The translations under genes were made by a program, and so were the position numbers. Positions 50,722-61,468 of a DNA stretch of 64,000 nucleotides are shown piece by piece. Origin of the DNA: Streptomyces maremycinicus (GTDB lineage Bacteria; Actinomycetota; Actinomycetes; Streptomycetales; Streptomycetaceae); contig NZ_BBYG01000012.1 of assembly GCF_001184025.1 (NCBI RefSeq), forward strand, positions 1 through 64,000, given 5' to 3'. Below the pieces are notes generated by a model. It had not been told where the DNA came from. It worked only from the letters and a program-made list of their open reading frames with translations, and did not search any database. Position 1 is the stretch's first letter, and every line of letters starts with the position of its first letter.

Positions 50722-51822
50722 GTGACCGACGTTTCCGGCGCACCTGCTGATGTACTGCACACCCTGTTCCACTCGGACCAGGGCGGTCATGAGCAAGTCG
50801 TGCTCTGCCAGGACCGCGCCAGCGGCCTCAAGGCCGTCATCGCCCTCCACTCCACCGCTCTGGGCCCCGCCCTCGGCGGTACCCGCTTCTACCCGTACGC
50901 GACCGAGGCGGAGGCCGTCGGCGACGCGCTGAACCTCGCGCGCGGGATGTCGTACAAGAACGCCATGGCCGGTCTGGACCACGGCGGCGGCAAGGCCGTG
51001 ATCATCGGTGATCCCGACACGATCAAGACCGAGGCGCTGCTGCTCGCGTACGGCCGTTTCGTGGCCTCGCTCGGCGGCCGGTACGTGACCGCCTGCGACG
51101 TCGGCACCTATGTCGCCGACATGGACGTCGTGGCGCGCGAGTGCCGCTGGACGACCGGGCGCTCGCCGGAGAACGGCGGGGCGGGCGACTCGTCCGTGCT
51201 GACCGCCTTCGGCGTCTACCAGGGCATGCGCGCCTCCGCGCAGCACCTGTGGGGCGATCCGTCGCTGCGGGGCCGCACGGTCGGCATCGCGGGCGTCGGC
51301 AAGGTCGGCCACCACCTGGTGGAGCACCTGCTGGCGGAGGGCGCCCGGGTCGTGATCACGGACGTGCGCCAGGAGGCCGTGCGGCGGATCGCCGAGAAGC
51401 ACCCCTCGGTGGGCGTGGTCGCCGACACCCGGCACCTGATCGAGGTCGACGGGCTCGACATCTACGCGCCCTGCGCGCTCGGCGGTGCGCTGAGCGACGA
51501 CTCCGTGCCGGTGCTGACGGCGAAGATCGTCTGTGGCGCGGCCAACAACCAGCTCGCCCACCCGGGCGTGGAGAAGGACCTCGCCGACCGCGGGATCCTC
51601 TACGCACCCGACTACGTGGTGAACGCCGGCGGGGTCATCCAGGTCGCCGACGAGCTGCACGGCTTCGACTTCGAGCGGTGCAAGGCGAAGGCCGCGAAGA
51701 TCTTCGACACCACGCTCGCCATCTTCGCGCGTGCGAAGACGGACGGGATTCCGCCGGCCGCCGCGGCCGACCGGATCGCCGAGCAGCGGATGCACGAAGC
51801 CGCTCAGGCGCGCGGCTGGTGA
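50722..51822 (+). CDS. vdh: valine (branched-chain amino acid) dehydrogenase
   Basis: This 366-aa NAD-dependent dehydrogenase of the Glu/Leu/Phe/Val family has the catalytic Lys in [17 protein letters not shown] (residues 75-91) and the Rossmann motif [17 protein letters not shown] near 190. It deaminates valine, leucine and isoleucine to 2-oxo acids, supplying acyl-CoA starter and extender units for polyketides. GTG start 50722. A hairpin follows the stop. Confidence 0.93.
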   Translation: MTDVSGAPADVLHTLFHSDQGGHEQVVLCQDRASGLKAVIALHSTALGPALGGTRFYPYATEAEAVGDALNLARGMSYKNAMAGLDHGGGKAVIIGDPDTIKTEALLLAYGRFVASLGGRYVTACDVGTYVADMDVVARECRWTTGRSPENGGAGDSSVLTAFGVYQGMRASAQHLWGDPSLRGRTVGIAGVGKVGHHLVEHLLAEGARVVITDVRQEAVRRIAEKHPSVGVVADTRHLIEVDGLDIYAPCALGGALSDDSVPVLTAKIVCGAANNQLAHPGVEKDLADRGILYAPDYVVNAGGVIQVADELHGFDFERCKAKAAKIFDTTLAIFARAKTDGIPPAAAADRIAEQRMHEAAQARGW

Positions 51823-51836
51823 CCTTGGCGTAGGGC

Positions 51837-51858
51837 CCCGCGGAGGCCCGTCCGCGGG
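51837..51858 (+). terminator. hairpin after vdh
   Basis: CCCGCGGA and TCCGCGGG arms with a 6-bp loop, 15 bp past the vdh stop. Confidence 0.65.
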
Positions 51859-52132
51859 TTTCGGCGGTACCGCCGGGTGGAAAGTTGGAGAGAACTCTCA
51901 CTCTTCCCGGCGGGTCGGCCGCCGATAAGTGGTTAAAATCGCCACTGACCAGCGAGGACGGGGCGACCGAAAGGTGCTGCGCACACGCGCGTGCTACGGG
52001 CGACGTACCGTACGGGCGTGGGCTCAGGTACCGTGGGAGCCCTACGACGGGCTCTCCATGGAGGGACCGTCCTGGATCATGAACGCGTGTCAACCTGGGG
52101 CCGTCGAGCCCCGTCGTTGAGGGGGTCGAGCC
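51859..52132 (+). promoter_or_regulatory. promoter region of the DUF3073 gene with two palindromes
   Basis: GAGAGAACTCTC (51889-51900) is a 12-bp palindrome. AGTGGTTAAAATCGCCACT (51928-51946) has 5-bp arms around a TAAAAT -10-like core. Both sit in an AT-richer patch and are candidate operator and promoter elements. Confidence 0.45.
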
Positions 52133-52393
52133 ATGGGGCGCGGCCGGGCCAAGGCCAAGCAAGCGAAGGTCGCCCGCCAGCTGAAGTACAACAGCGGCGG
52201 GACAGATCTCTCACGCCTGGCCGAAGAGCTGGGCGCATCGCCATCGAATATTCCGCCGAATGGTGAGCCATTCGAGGACGATGACGATGACGATGAGCAG
52301 GACGACGACCCGTACGCACGGTACGCCGAGCTGTACGGGGACGACGACGAGGATGACGGCGAGGATTCCTCGCAACACCGTCGCGGCGCTTGA
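52133..52393 (+). CDS. DUF3073 protein, actinobacterial
   Basis: An 86-aa protein with a basic N-terminus MGRGRAKAKQAKVARQLKY, a short SGGTDLSRLAEEL helix and a very acidic Asp/Glu tail (residues 47-78). This charge-segregated layout is the DUF3073 family, widespread in actinobacteria and always small. Role unknown; the basic head suggests nucleic-acid binding (inference). Confidence 0.88.
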   Translation: MGRGRAKAKQAKVARQLKYNSGGTDLSRLAEELGASPSNIPPNGEPFEDDDDDDEQDDDPYARYAELYGDDDEDDGEDSSQHRRGA

Positions 52394-52411
52394 CCTTGTA
52401 CTGAGCACCCG

Positions 52412-52441
52412 CCCGGTCGGCGACTTCGGTCACCGACCGGG
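52412..52441. terminator. bidirectional terminator between the DUF3073 gene and purM
   Basis: CCCGGTCGG and CCGACCGGG arms around a 12-bp loop (CGACTTCGGTCA), in the 99-bp gap between convergent genes. Confidence 0.7.
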
Positions 52442-52492
52442 TCTTGTGCTGCCTACGCGGTCACGGGCCCGCCCGGAGGCAGGCCCGCCCGG

Positions 52493-53596
52493 TCATCGGC
52501 CGGCGTAGTCCCCGACGAGCTCCGCGCCCGTCGGGTGCTCGCCGCGTTCGGTGATCTCGCCGGCGACCCACGCCTCCACGCCGCGGTCGGCCAGCGTCGC
52601 CAGGGCCACGTCCGTGGACTCCTCGGGGACGATCGCCATCATGCCGACACCCATGTTCAGGGTCTTCTCCAGCTCCAGGCGCTCGACGGAGCCGGTCCGG
52701 CCGACCAGGTCGAAGATCGGGGCCGGGGTCCAGCTGGAGCGGTCCACGACGGCGTGCAGCCCGTCCGGGATCACCCGGGCCAGGTTGGCCGCGAGGCCGC
52801 CGCCGGTGATGTGCGAGAAGGCGTGGACGTCCGTGGTGCGGGTGAGCGCCAGACAGTCCAGCGAGTAGATCTTGGTGGGCTCCAGGAGCTCCTCGCCGAG
52901 GGTGCGGCCGAGCTCGTCGATCCGCGCCTCCAGGGACAGCCCGGCCTGCTTCAGCAGGACGTGCCGGACCAGGGAGTACCCGTTCGAGTGAAGGCCGGAG
53001 GCCGCCATGGCGATCACGGTGTCACCCGTGCGGATACGATCCGGGCCGAGCAGCCGGTCGGCCTCCACGACGCCCGTACCGGCGCCGGCCACGTCGAAGT
53101 CGTCCTCGCCCAGCAGACCCGGGTGTTCGGCCGTCTCGCCGCCGACCAGGGCGCAGCCGGCCAGCACACAGCCCTCGGCGATGCCCTTGACGATGGCGGC
53201 GACCCGCTCGGGGTGGACCTTGCCGACGCAGATGTAGTCGGTCATGAACAGCGGTTCGGCGCCGCACACCACGATGTCGTCCATGACCATGGCGACCAGG
53301 TCGTGGCCGATGGTGTCGTACACGCCGAGCTGACGCGCGACGTCGACCTTGGTGCCGACACCGTCCGTGGCGGAGGCGAGGAGCGGACGCTCGAAGCGCT
53401 TGAGGGCGGAGGCGTCGAAGAGGCCGGCGAAGCCGCCGAGGCCGCCGAGGACCTCGGGGCGCTGCGTCTTCTTCACCCACTCCTTCATCAGCTCCACGGC
53501 GCGGTCGCCCGCCTCGATGTCGACTCCGGCGGCCGCGTAGGACGCACCGGCGGAACCGCCCGGCGCCGGAGGGGACTGATCAGACACAGAAGACAT
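52493..53596 (-). CDS. purM: phosphoribosylaminoimidazole synthetase (AIR synthetase)
   Basis: A 367-aa enzyme of purine synthesis converting FGAM to AIR. PurM motifs: SYAAAGVDIEAGDRAVELMK at the N-terminus, LLASATDGVGTKV, DLVAMVMDDIVVCGAEPLF and HITGGGLAANLARVIP. It lies 42 bp behind purF on the same strand; the pair forms an operon in Streptomyces. Confidence 0.96.
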   Translation of the reverse strand: MSSVSDQSPPAPGGSAGASYAAAGVDIEAGDRAVELMKEWVKKTQRPEVLGGLGGFAGLFDASALKRFERPLLASATDGVGTKVDVARQLGVYDTIGHDLVAMVMDDIVVCGAEPLFMTDYICVGKVHPERVAAIVKGIAEGCVLAGCALVGGETAEHPGLLGEDDFDVAGAGTGVVEADRLLGPDRIRTGDTVIAMAASGLHSNGYSLVRHVLLKQAGLSLEARIDELGRTLGEELLEPTKIYSLDCLALTRTTDVHAFSHITGGGLAANLARVIPDGLHAVVDRSSWTPAPIFDLVGRTGSVERLELEKTLNMGVGMMAIVPEESTDVALATLADRGVEAWVAGEITERGEHPTGAELVGDYAGR

Positions 53597-53638
53597 TGCC
53601 TGGGATCTTTCGGGTTGGTGAAACGGGGCTCTGCGGCG

Positions 53639-55165
53639 CTACGGGCGACGGATGGCGTCAGCCGCCGCCGTGGCTGCGGGTCCCGCGGCCAGCTCGGTCT
53701 CCAGGAGCTGCTTACCGAGCAGCTCGGGGTCCGGGAGCTCCATCGGGTACTCGCCGTCGAAGCAGGCGCGGCAGAGGTTCGGCTTGGCGATGGTGGTCGC
53801 CTCGATCATGCCGTCGATGGAGATGTAGGAGAGGGAGTCGGCGCCCAGGGAGGTGCCGATCTCGTCGATGGTCATGCCGTTGGCGATCAGCTCCGCGCGC
53901 GTGGCGAAGTCGATGCCGAAGAAGCAGGGCCACTTCACGGGCGGCGAGGAGATCCGGATGTGGACCTCGGCCGCGCCCGCCTCGCGGAGCATGCGGACCA
54001 GGGCCCGCTGGGTGTTGCCGCGCACGATCGAGTCGTCGACGACGACCAGCCGCTTGCCCTTGATGACTTCCTTCAGCGGGTTCAGCTTGAGCCGGATACC
54101 GAGCTGGCGGATGGTCTGCGAGGGCTGGATGAACGTCCGGCCGACGTACGCGTTCTTCACGAGACCCGCGCCGAAGGGGATGCCGGAGGCCTCCGCGTAG
54201 CCGATGGCCGCCGGGGTGCCGGATTCCGGGGTCGCTATCACCAGGTCGGCGTCGACCGGCGCTTCCTTGGCCAGCTTGCGGCCCATCTCCACGCGGGAGA
54301 GGTACACGTTCCGGCCGGCGATGTCGGTGTCCGGGCGGGCGAGGTAGACGTACTCGAAGACACAGCCCTTGGGCTTCGCTTCCGCGAACCGGGAGGTCCG
54401 CAGTCCGTTCTCGTCGATGGCGATGAACTCGCCGGGCTCGATCTCACGGACGTAGGCGGCGCCGCAGATGTCCAGGGCGGCGGACTCGGAGGCCACCACC
54501 CAGCCGCGCTCCAGACGGCCGAGGACCAGCGGGCGGATGCCCTGCGGGTCACGGCCGGCGTAAAGGGTGTGCTCGTCCATGAAGACGAGCGAGAAGGCGC
54601 CCTTGACCTGGGGAAGGACCTGGTGGGCCGCCTCCTCGATGGTCAGCGGCTTGCCGTCCTCGTCGACCTGGGCCGCGAGCAGCGCGGTGAGCAGGTCGGT
54701 GTCGTTGGTCGCCGCGACGCGCGGGCTGCGGCCCTCCTGCTTGGGCAGGTCGGCGACCATCTCGGCGAGCTGGGCGGTGTTGACGAGGTTGCCGTTGTGA
54801 CCGAGCGCGATCGAGCCGTGCGCGGTGGCACGGAACGTCGGCTGGGCGTTCTCCCACACGGAGGCGCCGGTGGTCGAGTAGCGGGCGTGTCCGACCGCGA
54901 TATGACCCTGGAGCGAACCGAGCGAGGTCTCGTCGAAGACCTGGGACACGAGGCCCATGTCCTTGAAGACGAGGATCTGGGAGCCGTTGCTGACCGCGAT
55001 CCCCGCGGATTCCTGACCCCGATGCTGGAGGGCGTAGAGCCCGAAGTAAGTGAGCTTGGCGACCTCTTCACCGGGAGCCCAGACCCCGAAGACGCCGCAA
55101 GCGTCCTGGGGGCCTTTCTCGCCGGGGAGCAGATCATGACTGAGTCGACCGTCACCACGTGGCAC
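53639..55165 (-). CDS. purF: amidophosphoribosyltransferase
   Basis: A roughly 508-aa first committed enzyme of purine synthesis. The mature N-terminal Cys lies in DACGVFGVWAP, so about 20 residues of propeptide are removed. The PRPP-binding loop is VVVDDSIVRGNTQ near residue 370. GTG 55165 is chosen because GVPRGDGRLSHDLLPGEKG is the usual opening. The TACACT just upstream could be a -10 giving a near-leaderless message. ATG 55216 would add 17 residues. Confidence 0.95.
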   Translation of the reverse strand: MPRGDGRLSHDLLPGEKGPQDACGVFGVWAPGEEVAKLTYFGLYALQHRGQESAGIAVSNGSQILVFKDMGLVSQVFDETSLGSLQGHIAVGHARYSTTGASVWENAQPTFRATAHGSIALGHNGNLVNTAQLAEMVADLPKQEGRSPRVAATNDTDLLTALLAAQVDEDGKPLTIEEAAHQVLPQVKGAFSLVFMDEHTLYAGRDPQGIRPLVLGRLERGWVVASESAALDICGAAYVREIEPGEFIAIDENGLRTSRFAEAKPKGCVFEYVYLARPDTDIAGRNVYLSRVEMGRKLAKEAPVDADLVIATPESGTPAAIGYAEASGIPFGAGLVKNAYVGRTFIQPSQTIRQLGIRLKLNPLKEVIKGKRLVVVDDSIVRGNTQRALVRMLREAGAAEVHIRISSPPVKWPCFFGIDFATRAELIANGMTIDEIGTSLGADSLSYISIDGMIEATTIAKPNLCRACFDGEYPMELPDPELLGKQLLETELAAGPAATAAADAIRRP

Positions 55166-55419
55166 GCCACCGAGTGTAGGCGAGATCGACCACTGGTCCG
55201 AATTGGGGATACTCACCGGTAACTCGATCTTGCGTCGGCCGCCCTCCCCATGATCGACTCATTTTCGCAGGTCAATGGCCGGATATGGTGATCCATCCGC
55301 CGGTCGGGCGGGCCCCCGGGGGGACCGCCCCGGGGCCCGTTCCGCGGGGGCGAGTGAGGTGTCGCACACCGTCGGGGCCGACGGGCACGCTCCGGTCGGG
55401 CCGGGGAGCCGCCCGCGGG

Positions 55420-55902
55420 TCATTTCCTGCTCAGCAGGACCCGATCGCCGTCGGCCGTGGCGAGCGTCAGCGTGCTGCCGTCGACCTCGGTGCTGAGGGC
55501 GCCCTCGGCGAGGGTGCCGGCCAGTGTGCGCTCGAAGCTCATCGGCTGAGCCGCGCAGGCCATCCTGGTCGACCTGGCATCGCTGAAGCGGACGCTGTCG
55601 CCCTCGACGGCCGCCTTGGCGGTGAAGTTGTTGCAGCCGTAACTGCCCGCCGCCTTGCCGTCCCGGATCTCGACGTGCGCGCCGGTCGGGGCCCGGTGGG
55701 TGGTGCCGTCCACCGTGACGCTGTCGACGGTCCAGCGGACCCCGGTGACGGGCTGCTCGGCGCTCACCGCCCCGCTGCCGGGCTGCTCGCCGTCCGCCTT
55801 CTCGCTGCCGCAGGCCGCGGCGAGCGGGATCAGCAGGACGGCCGCCGTCAGCGTCAGGCGCCGCCGGTACGGGTGCGTGGGGCTGTGCCTCTGCCGGTAC
55901 AT
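55420..55902 (-). CDS. META-domain lipoprotein (HslJ-like)
   Basis: A 160-aa exported lipoprotein with signal peptide TAAVLLIPLAAACGS and lipobox Cys near residue 31. A META domain covers 50-155, with the usual core GSYGCNNFTAKAAVEG and RMACAAQPM. It is probably a surface stress or heat-shock type protein. It lies upstream of purF on the same strand but 250 bp away and is probably transcribed separately. Confidence 0.88.
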   Translation of the reverse strand: MYRQRHSPTHPYRRRLTLTAAVLLIPLAAACGSEKADGEQPGSGAVSAEQPVTGVRWTVDSVTVDGTTHRAPTGAHVEIRDGKAAGSYGCNNFTAKAAVEGDSVRFSDARSTRMACAAQPMSFERTLAGTLAEGALSTEVDGSTLTLATADGDRVLLSRK

Positions 55903-55975
55903 GCCGCTTCGACGGGACGGGTGGGGCGATCGGTTCCACCCGGGGTCGGATTCAGGACAGCTTTCGGGCCGGGTT

Positions 55976-56773
55976 TCAGGACATGAGAGGCAGCAGCGCG
56001 GCGAGGTCGGCCCGCTCGCCGCTCGCCGCGACCTTCGCCCCGTCCACGGCGTCCGACCAGCTCACCCGGCCGGTCGCCAGCCGGATCCAGGTCAGCGGGT
56101 CGGTCTCGACGACGTTGGGCGGGGTGCCCCGGGTGTGCCGGGGGCCCTCGACGCACTGCACGACGGCGTACGGCGGGATCCGCACCTCCGTCGCGCCGCC
56201 GGGAGCCCGGGCGGCCAGGGCGTCGGCGAGCAGCCGGGTGGCGGCGGCGAGCGCCTGACGGTCGTACGGGATGTCCGGGCCGGGAAGGGCGGCGTTCAGG
56301 TCGTCGGTGTGGACGACGAGTTCGACGGTCCGGGTGACCAGGTAGTCGGCGAGGGTCATCGCGCCGGTGCGGGCCGCGAGGAGCCGGTCGCCGGGGGCGC
56401 CGGCGAGATCCTCGGCGAAGCGCTCCTCGGTGCGGGCGAACAGGGCGTCCAGGTCGGGATGCGCGGCGGCGAGTTCCCGGGTGCCGTCACAGATGTCGGC
56501 GGCCCGCCGCGCGGTGGCGAACGGCCACTCCAGGAGGGTCAGTTCCGCCTTCGGCGGCTCGTCCCGGTCGAGGTTGCGGCTGACGGTCGCCACCGCCATG
56601 GTCACGTGCGCGGCCAGGTCCCGTACGGTCCAGCCCGCCAGCCGCGTGGGCAGCGCGAGCTCCTCGGGGCCGAGACCGGCGACGGCCCGCCGCACGTTCC
56701 CGAACTGCGCGGTGACGGCGGCGCGGATCTTGGCGGGGTCGTAGGCGCGGGGGCGTTTCCTGGCCGGGGGCAT
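55976..56773 (-). CDS. maleylpyruvate-isomerase-family (mycothiol-dependent) protein
   Basis: A 265-aa protein with an N-terminal DinB/MDMPI-like helical bundle (LPTRLAGWTVRDLAAHVTMA, near residue 38; the conserved His ligand region) and a C-terminal sterol-carrier-like domain. Such proteins are mycothiol-dependent enzymes or thiol transferases. A second His/Asp set, VHTDDLN, near residue 155 fits the metal site. ATG 56773 is preferred over 56803. Substrate unknown. Confidence 0.82.
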   Translation of the reverse strand: MPPARKRPRAYDPAKIRAAVTAQFGNVRRAVAGLGPEELALPTRLAGWTVRDLAAHVTMAVATVSRNLDRDEPPKAELTLLEWPFATARRAADICDGTRELAAAHPDLDALFARTEERFAEDLAGAPGDRLLAARTGAMTLADYLVTRTVELVVHTDDLNAALPGPDIPYDRQALAAATRLLADALAARAPGGATEVRIPPYAVVQCVEGPRHTRGTPPNVVETDPLTWIRLATGRVSWSDAVDGAKVAASGERADLAALLPLMS

Positions 56774-56834
56774 GGCGGTGAGCCTAGTGGGCGCCTCTGA
56801 CACCGGGACCGGTCCGTCCGGCGGGTCCGGCCGC

Positions 56835-56972
56835 GCCCCCCGGGGTCACACCGAAGGCCCCGCCCGTGGAGACGGGCGGCGCCCCCCGGGGTCACACCGA
56901 AGGCCCCGCCCGTGGAGACGGGCGGCGCCCCCCGGGGTCACACCGAAGGCCCCGCCCGTGGAGACGGGCGGG
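56835..56972. repeat. 46-bp tandem repeat, three copies, ending in a terminator
   Basis: Three head-to-tail units with period 46 start at 56835, 56881 and 56927 and carry GCCCCCCGGGGTCACACCGA then AGGCCCCGCCCGTGGAGACG. Copies are identical over the repeat. Only the last copy continues into GGGGCCTTCGG, completing a terminator stem; the first two carry a shortened stem (CCGCCCGT/ACGGGCGG). Confidence 0.92.
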
Positions 56973-56980
56973 GCCTTCGG
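56943..56980 (-). terminator. purL operon terminator
   Basis: CCGAAGGCCCCGCCCGT and ACGGGCGGGGCCTTCGG are perfect 17-bp arms with a 4-bp loop, 23 bp beyond the purL stop. It overlaps the last copy of the 46-bp tandem repeat. Confidence 0.88.
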
Positions 56981-57003
56981 CGTCGTACGGGTGCCGCGGG
57001 TGC

Positions 57004-59258
<2,255 letters not shown>

Positions 59259-59262
<4 letters not shown>

Positions 59263-59939
59263 GCGTTGACCAGCTTCTTGAGGATCGAGGTGAAGAACGG
59301 GAGGCCGTCGGTGCGGCCGGACCCGACGAGGGGTTCGACGGCGTGCTCCGGGTGCGGCATGAGGCCCACGACGTTGCCGGCCTCGTTGGTGATGCCGGCG
59401 ATGTCACGGAGGCTGCCGTTGGGGTTGACGTCCAGGTAGCGGAAGACCACCCGGCCCTCGGCCTCGAGCTTGTCGAGGGTGTGCTCGTCGGCGACGTACC
59501 GGCCGTCCATGTTCTTCAGCGGGATGTGGATCTCCTGGCCCGCCTCGTAGTCGGCGGTCCAGGCGGTGTCCGCGTTCTCCACCCGCAGCTTCTGGTCGCG
59601 GCAGATGAAGTGGAGGTGGTCGTTGCCGAGCATCCCGCCGGGAAGCAGGTGGGCCTCCGTGAGGATCTGGAAGCCGTTGCAGATACCGAGGACCGGGAGC
59701 CCGGCCTTCGCCTGCTCGATGACGGTCTCCATCACCGGCGAGAAGCGGGAGATGGCTCCGGCGCGCAGATAGTCGCCGTAGGAGAAACCGCCGGGGAGCA
59801 CCACGGCGTCCACCTGATGGAGGTTCTTGTCCTTGTGCCAGAGAGCGACGGGTTCGGCGCCGGCGAGCCGGATCGCGCGCTGAGTGTCCCGGTCGTCGAG
59901 GCTGCCCGGGAAAGTGACGACGCCAATACGAGCGGTCAC
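59259..59939 (-). CDS. purQ: phosphoribosylformylglycinamidine synthase subunit I (glutaminase)
   Basis: A 226-aa class I glutamine amidotransferase. Catalytic Cys in [17 protein letters not shown] (near residue 90), His in [12 protein letters not shown] near 205. It delivers ammonia to PurL. GTG start overlaps the purS stop (GTGA). Confidence 0.97.
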
Positions 59940-60208
59940 TTCGCGGCTCCCGCGACTGCTTCTTCCGACTCGACCTTGACGGTGAAGTCCTCGATCACGG
60001 TGTTCGCGAGGAAGGATTCCGCAAGATCGTGGATGCGGGCGAGGGCGGCCTCGTCGACCGGCCCGTCAACTTCCAGTTCGAATCGCTTTCCCTGACGTAC
60101 GTCGGAGATGCCTTCGAAACCCAGCCGCGGCAGTGCGCGCTGCACCGCCTGGCCCTGGGGGTCGAGGATCTCCGGCTTGAGCATGACGTCGACTACGACG
60201 CGTGCCAC
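59936..60208 (-). CDS. purS: phosphoribosylformylglycinamidine synthase subunit PurS
   Basis: A 90-aa bridge subunit of the PurLQS complex: [20 protein letters not shown], then the [13 protein letters not shown] strand. GTG 60208 is chosen because GGGAG lies 5 bp upstream; GTG 60214 leaves no room for a ribosome site. First gene of the purSQL operon. Confidence 0.95.
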   Translation of the reverse strand: MARVVVDVMLKPEILDPQGQAVQRALPRLGFEGISDVRQGKRFELEVDGPVDEAALARIHDLAESFLANTVIEDFTVKVESEEAVAGAAK

Positions 60209-60571
60209 TGGCACTCCCGGTGGTGTGGTGCTGAGCAGGTGCCTGCGGGTGTCTCCAACAGGTGTCTTCAGACTACCCGTACAAAATTTCTACGCGGGTA
60301 GAGTTGTAGGAAACTACGTGAGCGCCATCACGATCAGGTATCGGACCAGTGCCTACGCGAAAATTTCAGGGAAAGATCCGGGGTGCGCCGACGTTCCCTA
60401 TTGCCCTGGGACACGCGGGCAGATTTAGTCGAGCTTCACATTGCAATGCCGGGCACTGTACAAATGAATTGGCAATAGCCGATACTTTGCCCCATAACAG
60501 GCGGACAGTCGACATCTCCGTGACGTCTTGGCACGTCATCGCAGAGCTGTCGCACGAAGGGACCGATATTC
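60209..60571. promoter_or_regulatory. divergent promoter region of purSQL and lsrL
   Basis: A 363-bp AT-richer region without genes. CTACCCG (60275-60281) and CGGGTAG (60297-60303) form an inverted repeat around a 15-bp AT-rich loop, a candidate purine-operon operator. On the plus strand TTCACA (60435-60440), 18 bp and TACAAA (60459-60464) make a promoter for the Lsr2 gene, leaving a leader of about 100 nt. AAGGGA lies 8 bp before the GTG start. Confidence 0.55.
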
Positions 60572-60889
60572 GTGGCGCAGAAGGTCGTGGTCACTCTCTT
60601 TGACGACATCGACGGCTCGGAAGCGGCGGAAACGATCGCCTTCGGACTCGACGGCAAGTCGTACGAGATCGACCTGAATGAAGCCAATGCCAAGAAACTG
60701 CGTAAGGCTCTCGCGCCCTACGTGGACGCCGGCCGCAAGCGGTCGAGGTCCGGCAAGGCGTACAAGCAGACGGAGGTCGCCCCCGACCCCGCGGCCGTCC
60801 GGGCCTGGGCCCAGGCCAACAAGCTGGAGGTGCCGGCGCGCGGCCGCATCCCCAAGAAGGTCTACGAGGCGTTCGCCGACGCGCAGTGA
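60572..60889 (+). CDS. lsrL: Lsr2-family nucleoid-associated protein (LsrL-like)
   Basis: A 105-aa xenogeneic silencer of H-NS type. The N-terminal oligomerisation domain KVVVTLFDDIDGSEAAETI has a dimer beta-sheet, then a basic linker (KRSRSGKAYKQ). The C-terminal AT-hook-like RGR lies in VPARGRIPKKVYEAFADA. It binds AT-rich minor grooves. Streptomyces carry Lsr2 and a paralogue LsrL; the synteny with purS fits the paralogue (recalled). Its own promoter region is AT-rich, fitting autoregulation. Confidence 0.88.
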   Translation: MAQKVVVTLFDDIDGSEAAETIAFGLDGKSYEIDLNEANAKKLRKALAPYVDAGRKRSRSGKAYKQTEVAPDPAAVRAWAQANKLEVPARGRIPKKVYEAFADAQ

Positions 60890-61040
60890 GCCGCAGTCGT
60901 CGGCCTGCCCCCGCGAGCGCGGGCCGACGGCCGGTCACGGGCCCCTCGCACATACCGACTTGCGCTGCACCCCTCCTGGTCAGCTAGAGTCTGGAGCACG
61001 CCGAGGGGCGAGGCCGAAAAGCCCAGCTCACGGAGTACAC

Positions 61041-61112
61041 GCGGGTGTAGTTCAGTAGTAGAACATCCCCCTTCCAGGGGGAAGGCGCAGTGTGCGATCC
61101 CTGTCACCCGCT
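61041..61112 (+). tRNA. non-canonical tRNA-Gly (TCC), candidate cell-wall tRNA
   Basis: A 72-nt gene with acceptor GCGGGTG/CACCCGC, discriminator T and anticodon loop CTTCCAG (TCC). Two invariant elements are missing. The D-loop reads AGTAGTA, without the GG pair. The T-arm reads CAGTGTGCGATCCCTG in place of G-TTC-x-A, leaving a four-pair stem. The same changes (no D-loop GG, GTGC in the T-loop, UCC anticodon) mark the staphylococcal tRNA-Gly that feeds peptidoglycan and escapes EF-Tu. Streptomyces need Gly-tRNA for their single-Gly bridge. A weak promoter (TTGCGC N19 TAGAGT) lies 50 bp upstream. Decay into a pseudogene is the alternative. Confidence 0.8.
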
Positions 61113-61192
61113 CTGTATCACCTGTCTGACCACCCTGGTGGATCAGGTAGGGTGGTGCTCGCGCCGATCGGTGAAAGCCGGTCGGAGGCAAT

Positions 61193-61265
61193 GCGGACGT
61201 AGCTCAGTTGGTAGAGCGCAACCTTGCCAAGGTTGAGGTCGCGAGTTCGAGCCTCGTCGTCCGCT
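61193..61265 (+). tRNA. tRNA-Gly (GCC)
   Basis: A 73-nt normal cloverleaf: D-loop with GG (AGTTGGTA), T-arm GAGTTCGAGCCTC, anticodon loop TTGCCAA (GCC). It has its own promoter TCTGAC (61125-61130) N17 TAGGGT (61148-61153), so it is not merely part of a tandem transcript with the TCC gene. Confidence 0.95.
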
Positions 61266-61270
61266 CAGGA

Positions 61271-61303
61271 AAAAGACCCCGGTCCTCTGGACCGGGGTCT
61301 TTT
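61271..61303 (+). terminator. terminator after tRNA-Gly (GCC)
   Basis: AAAAGACCCCGGTCC and GGACCGGGGTCTTTT form perfect 15-bp arms around a 3-bp loop, with A- and T-runs on each side. Confidence 0.9.
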
Positions 61304-61468
61304 CGTGCGCTCTGCTCATCTGCCCCGCTCGCGTGCTCTGCGCGGGTGCCGTGCTTGTGCGTCCGGCTCGTGTGTCCCGCGCGATACGAGTGGCCGTCTG
61401 ACATTTGTCATACGGAGTGATGACACCTCGCACTGCTGCCGGCCTCCGCCCGCGGGGAGGCTTGGGGC

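Noticed and set aside
56835..56972. CRISPR-like array
   Set aside because: Copies are directly adjacent with no spacers; only three units; they contain a terminator stem.
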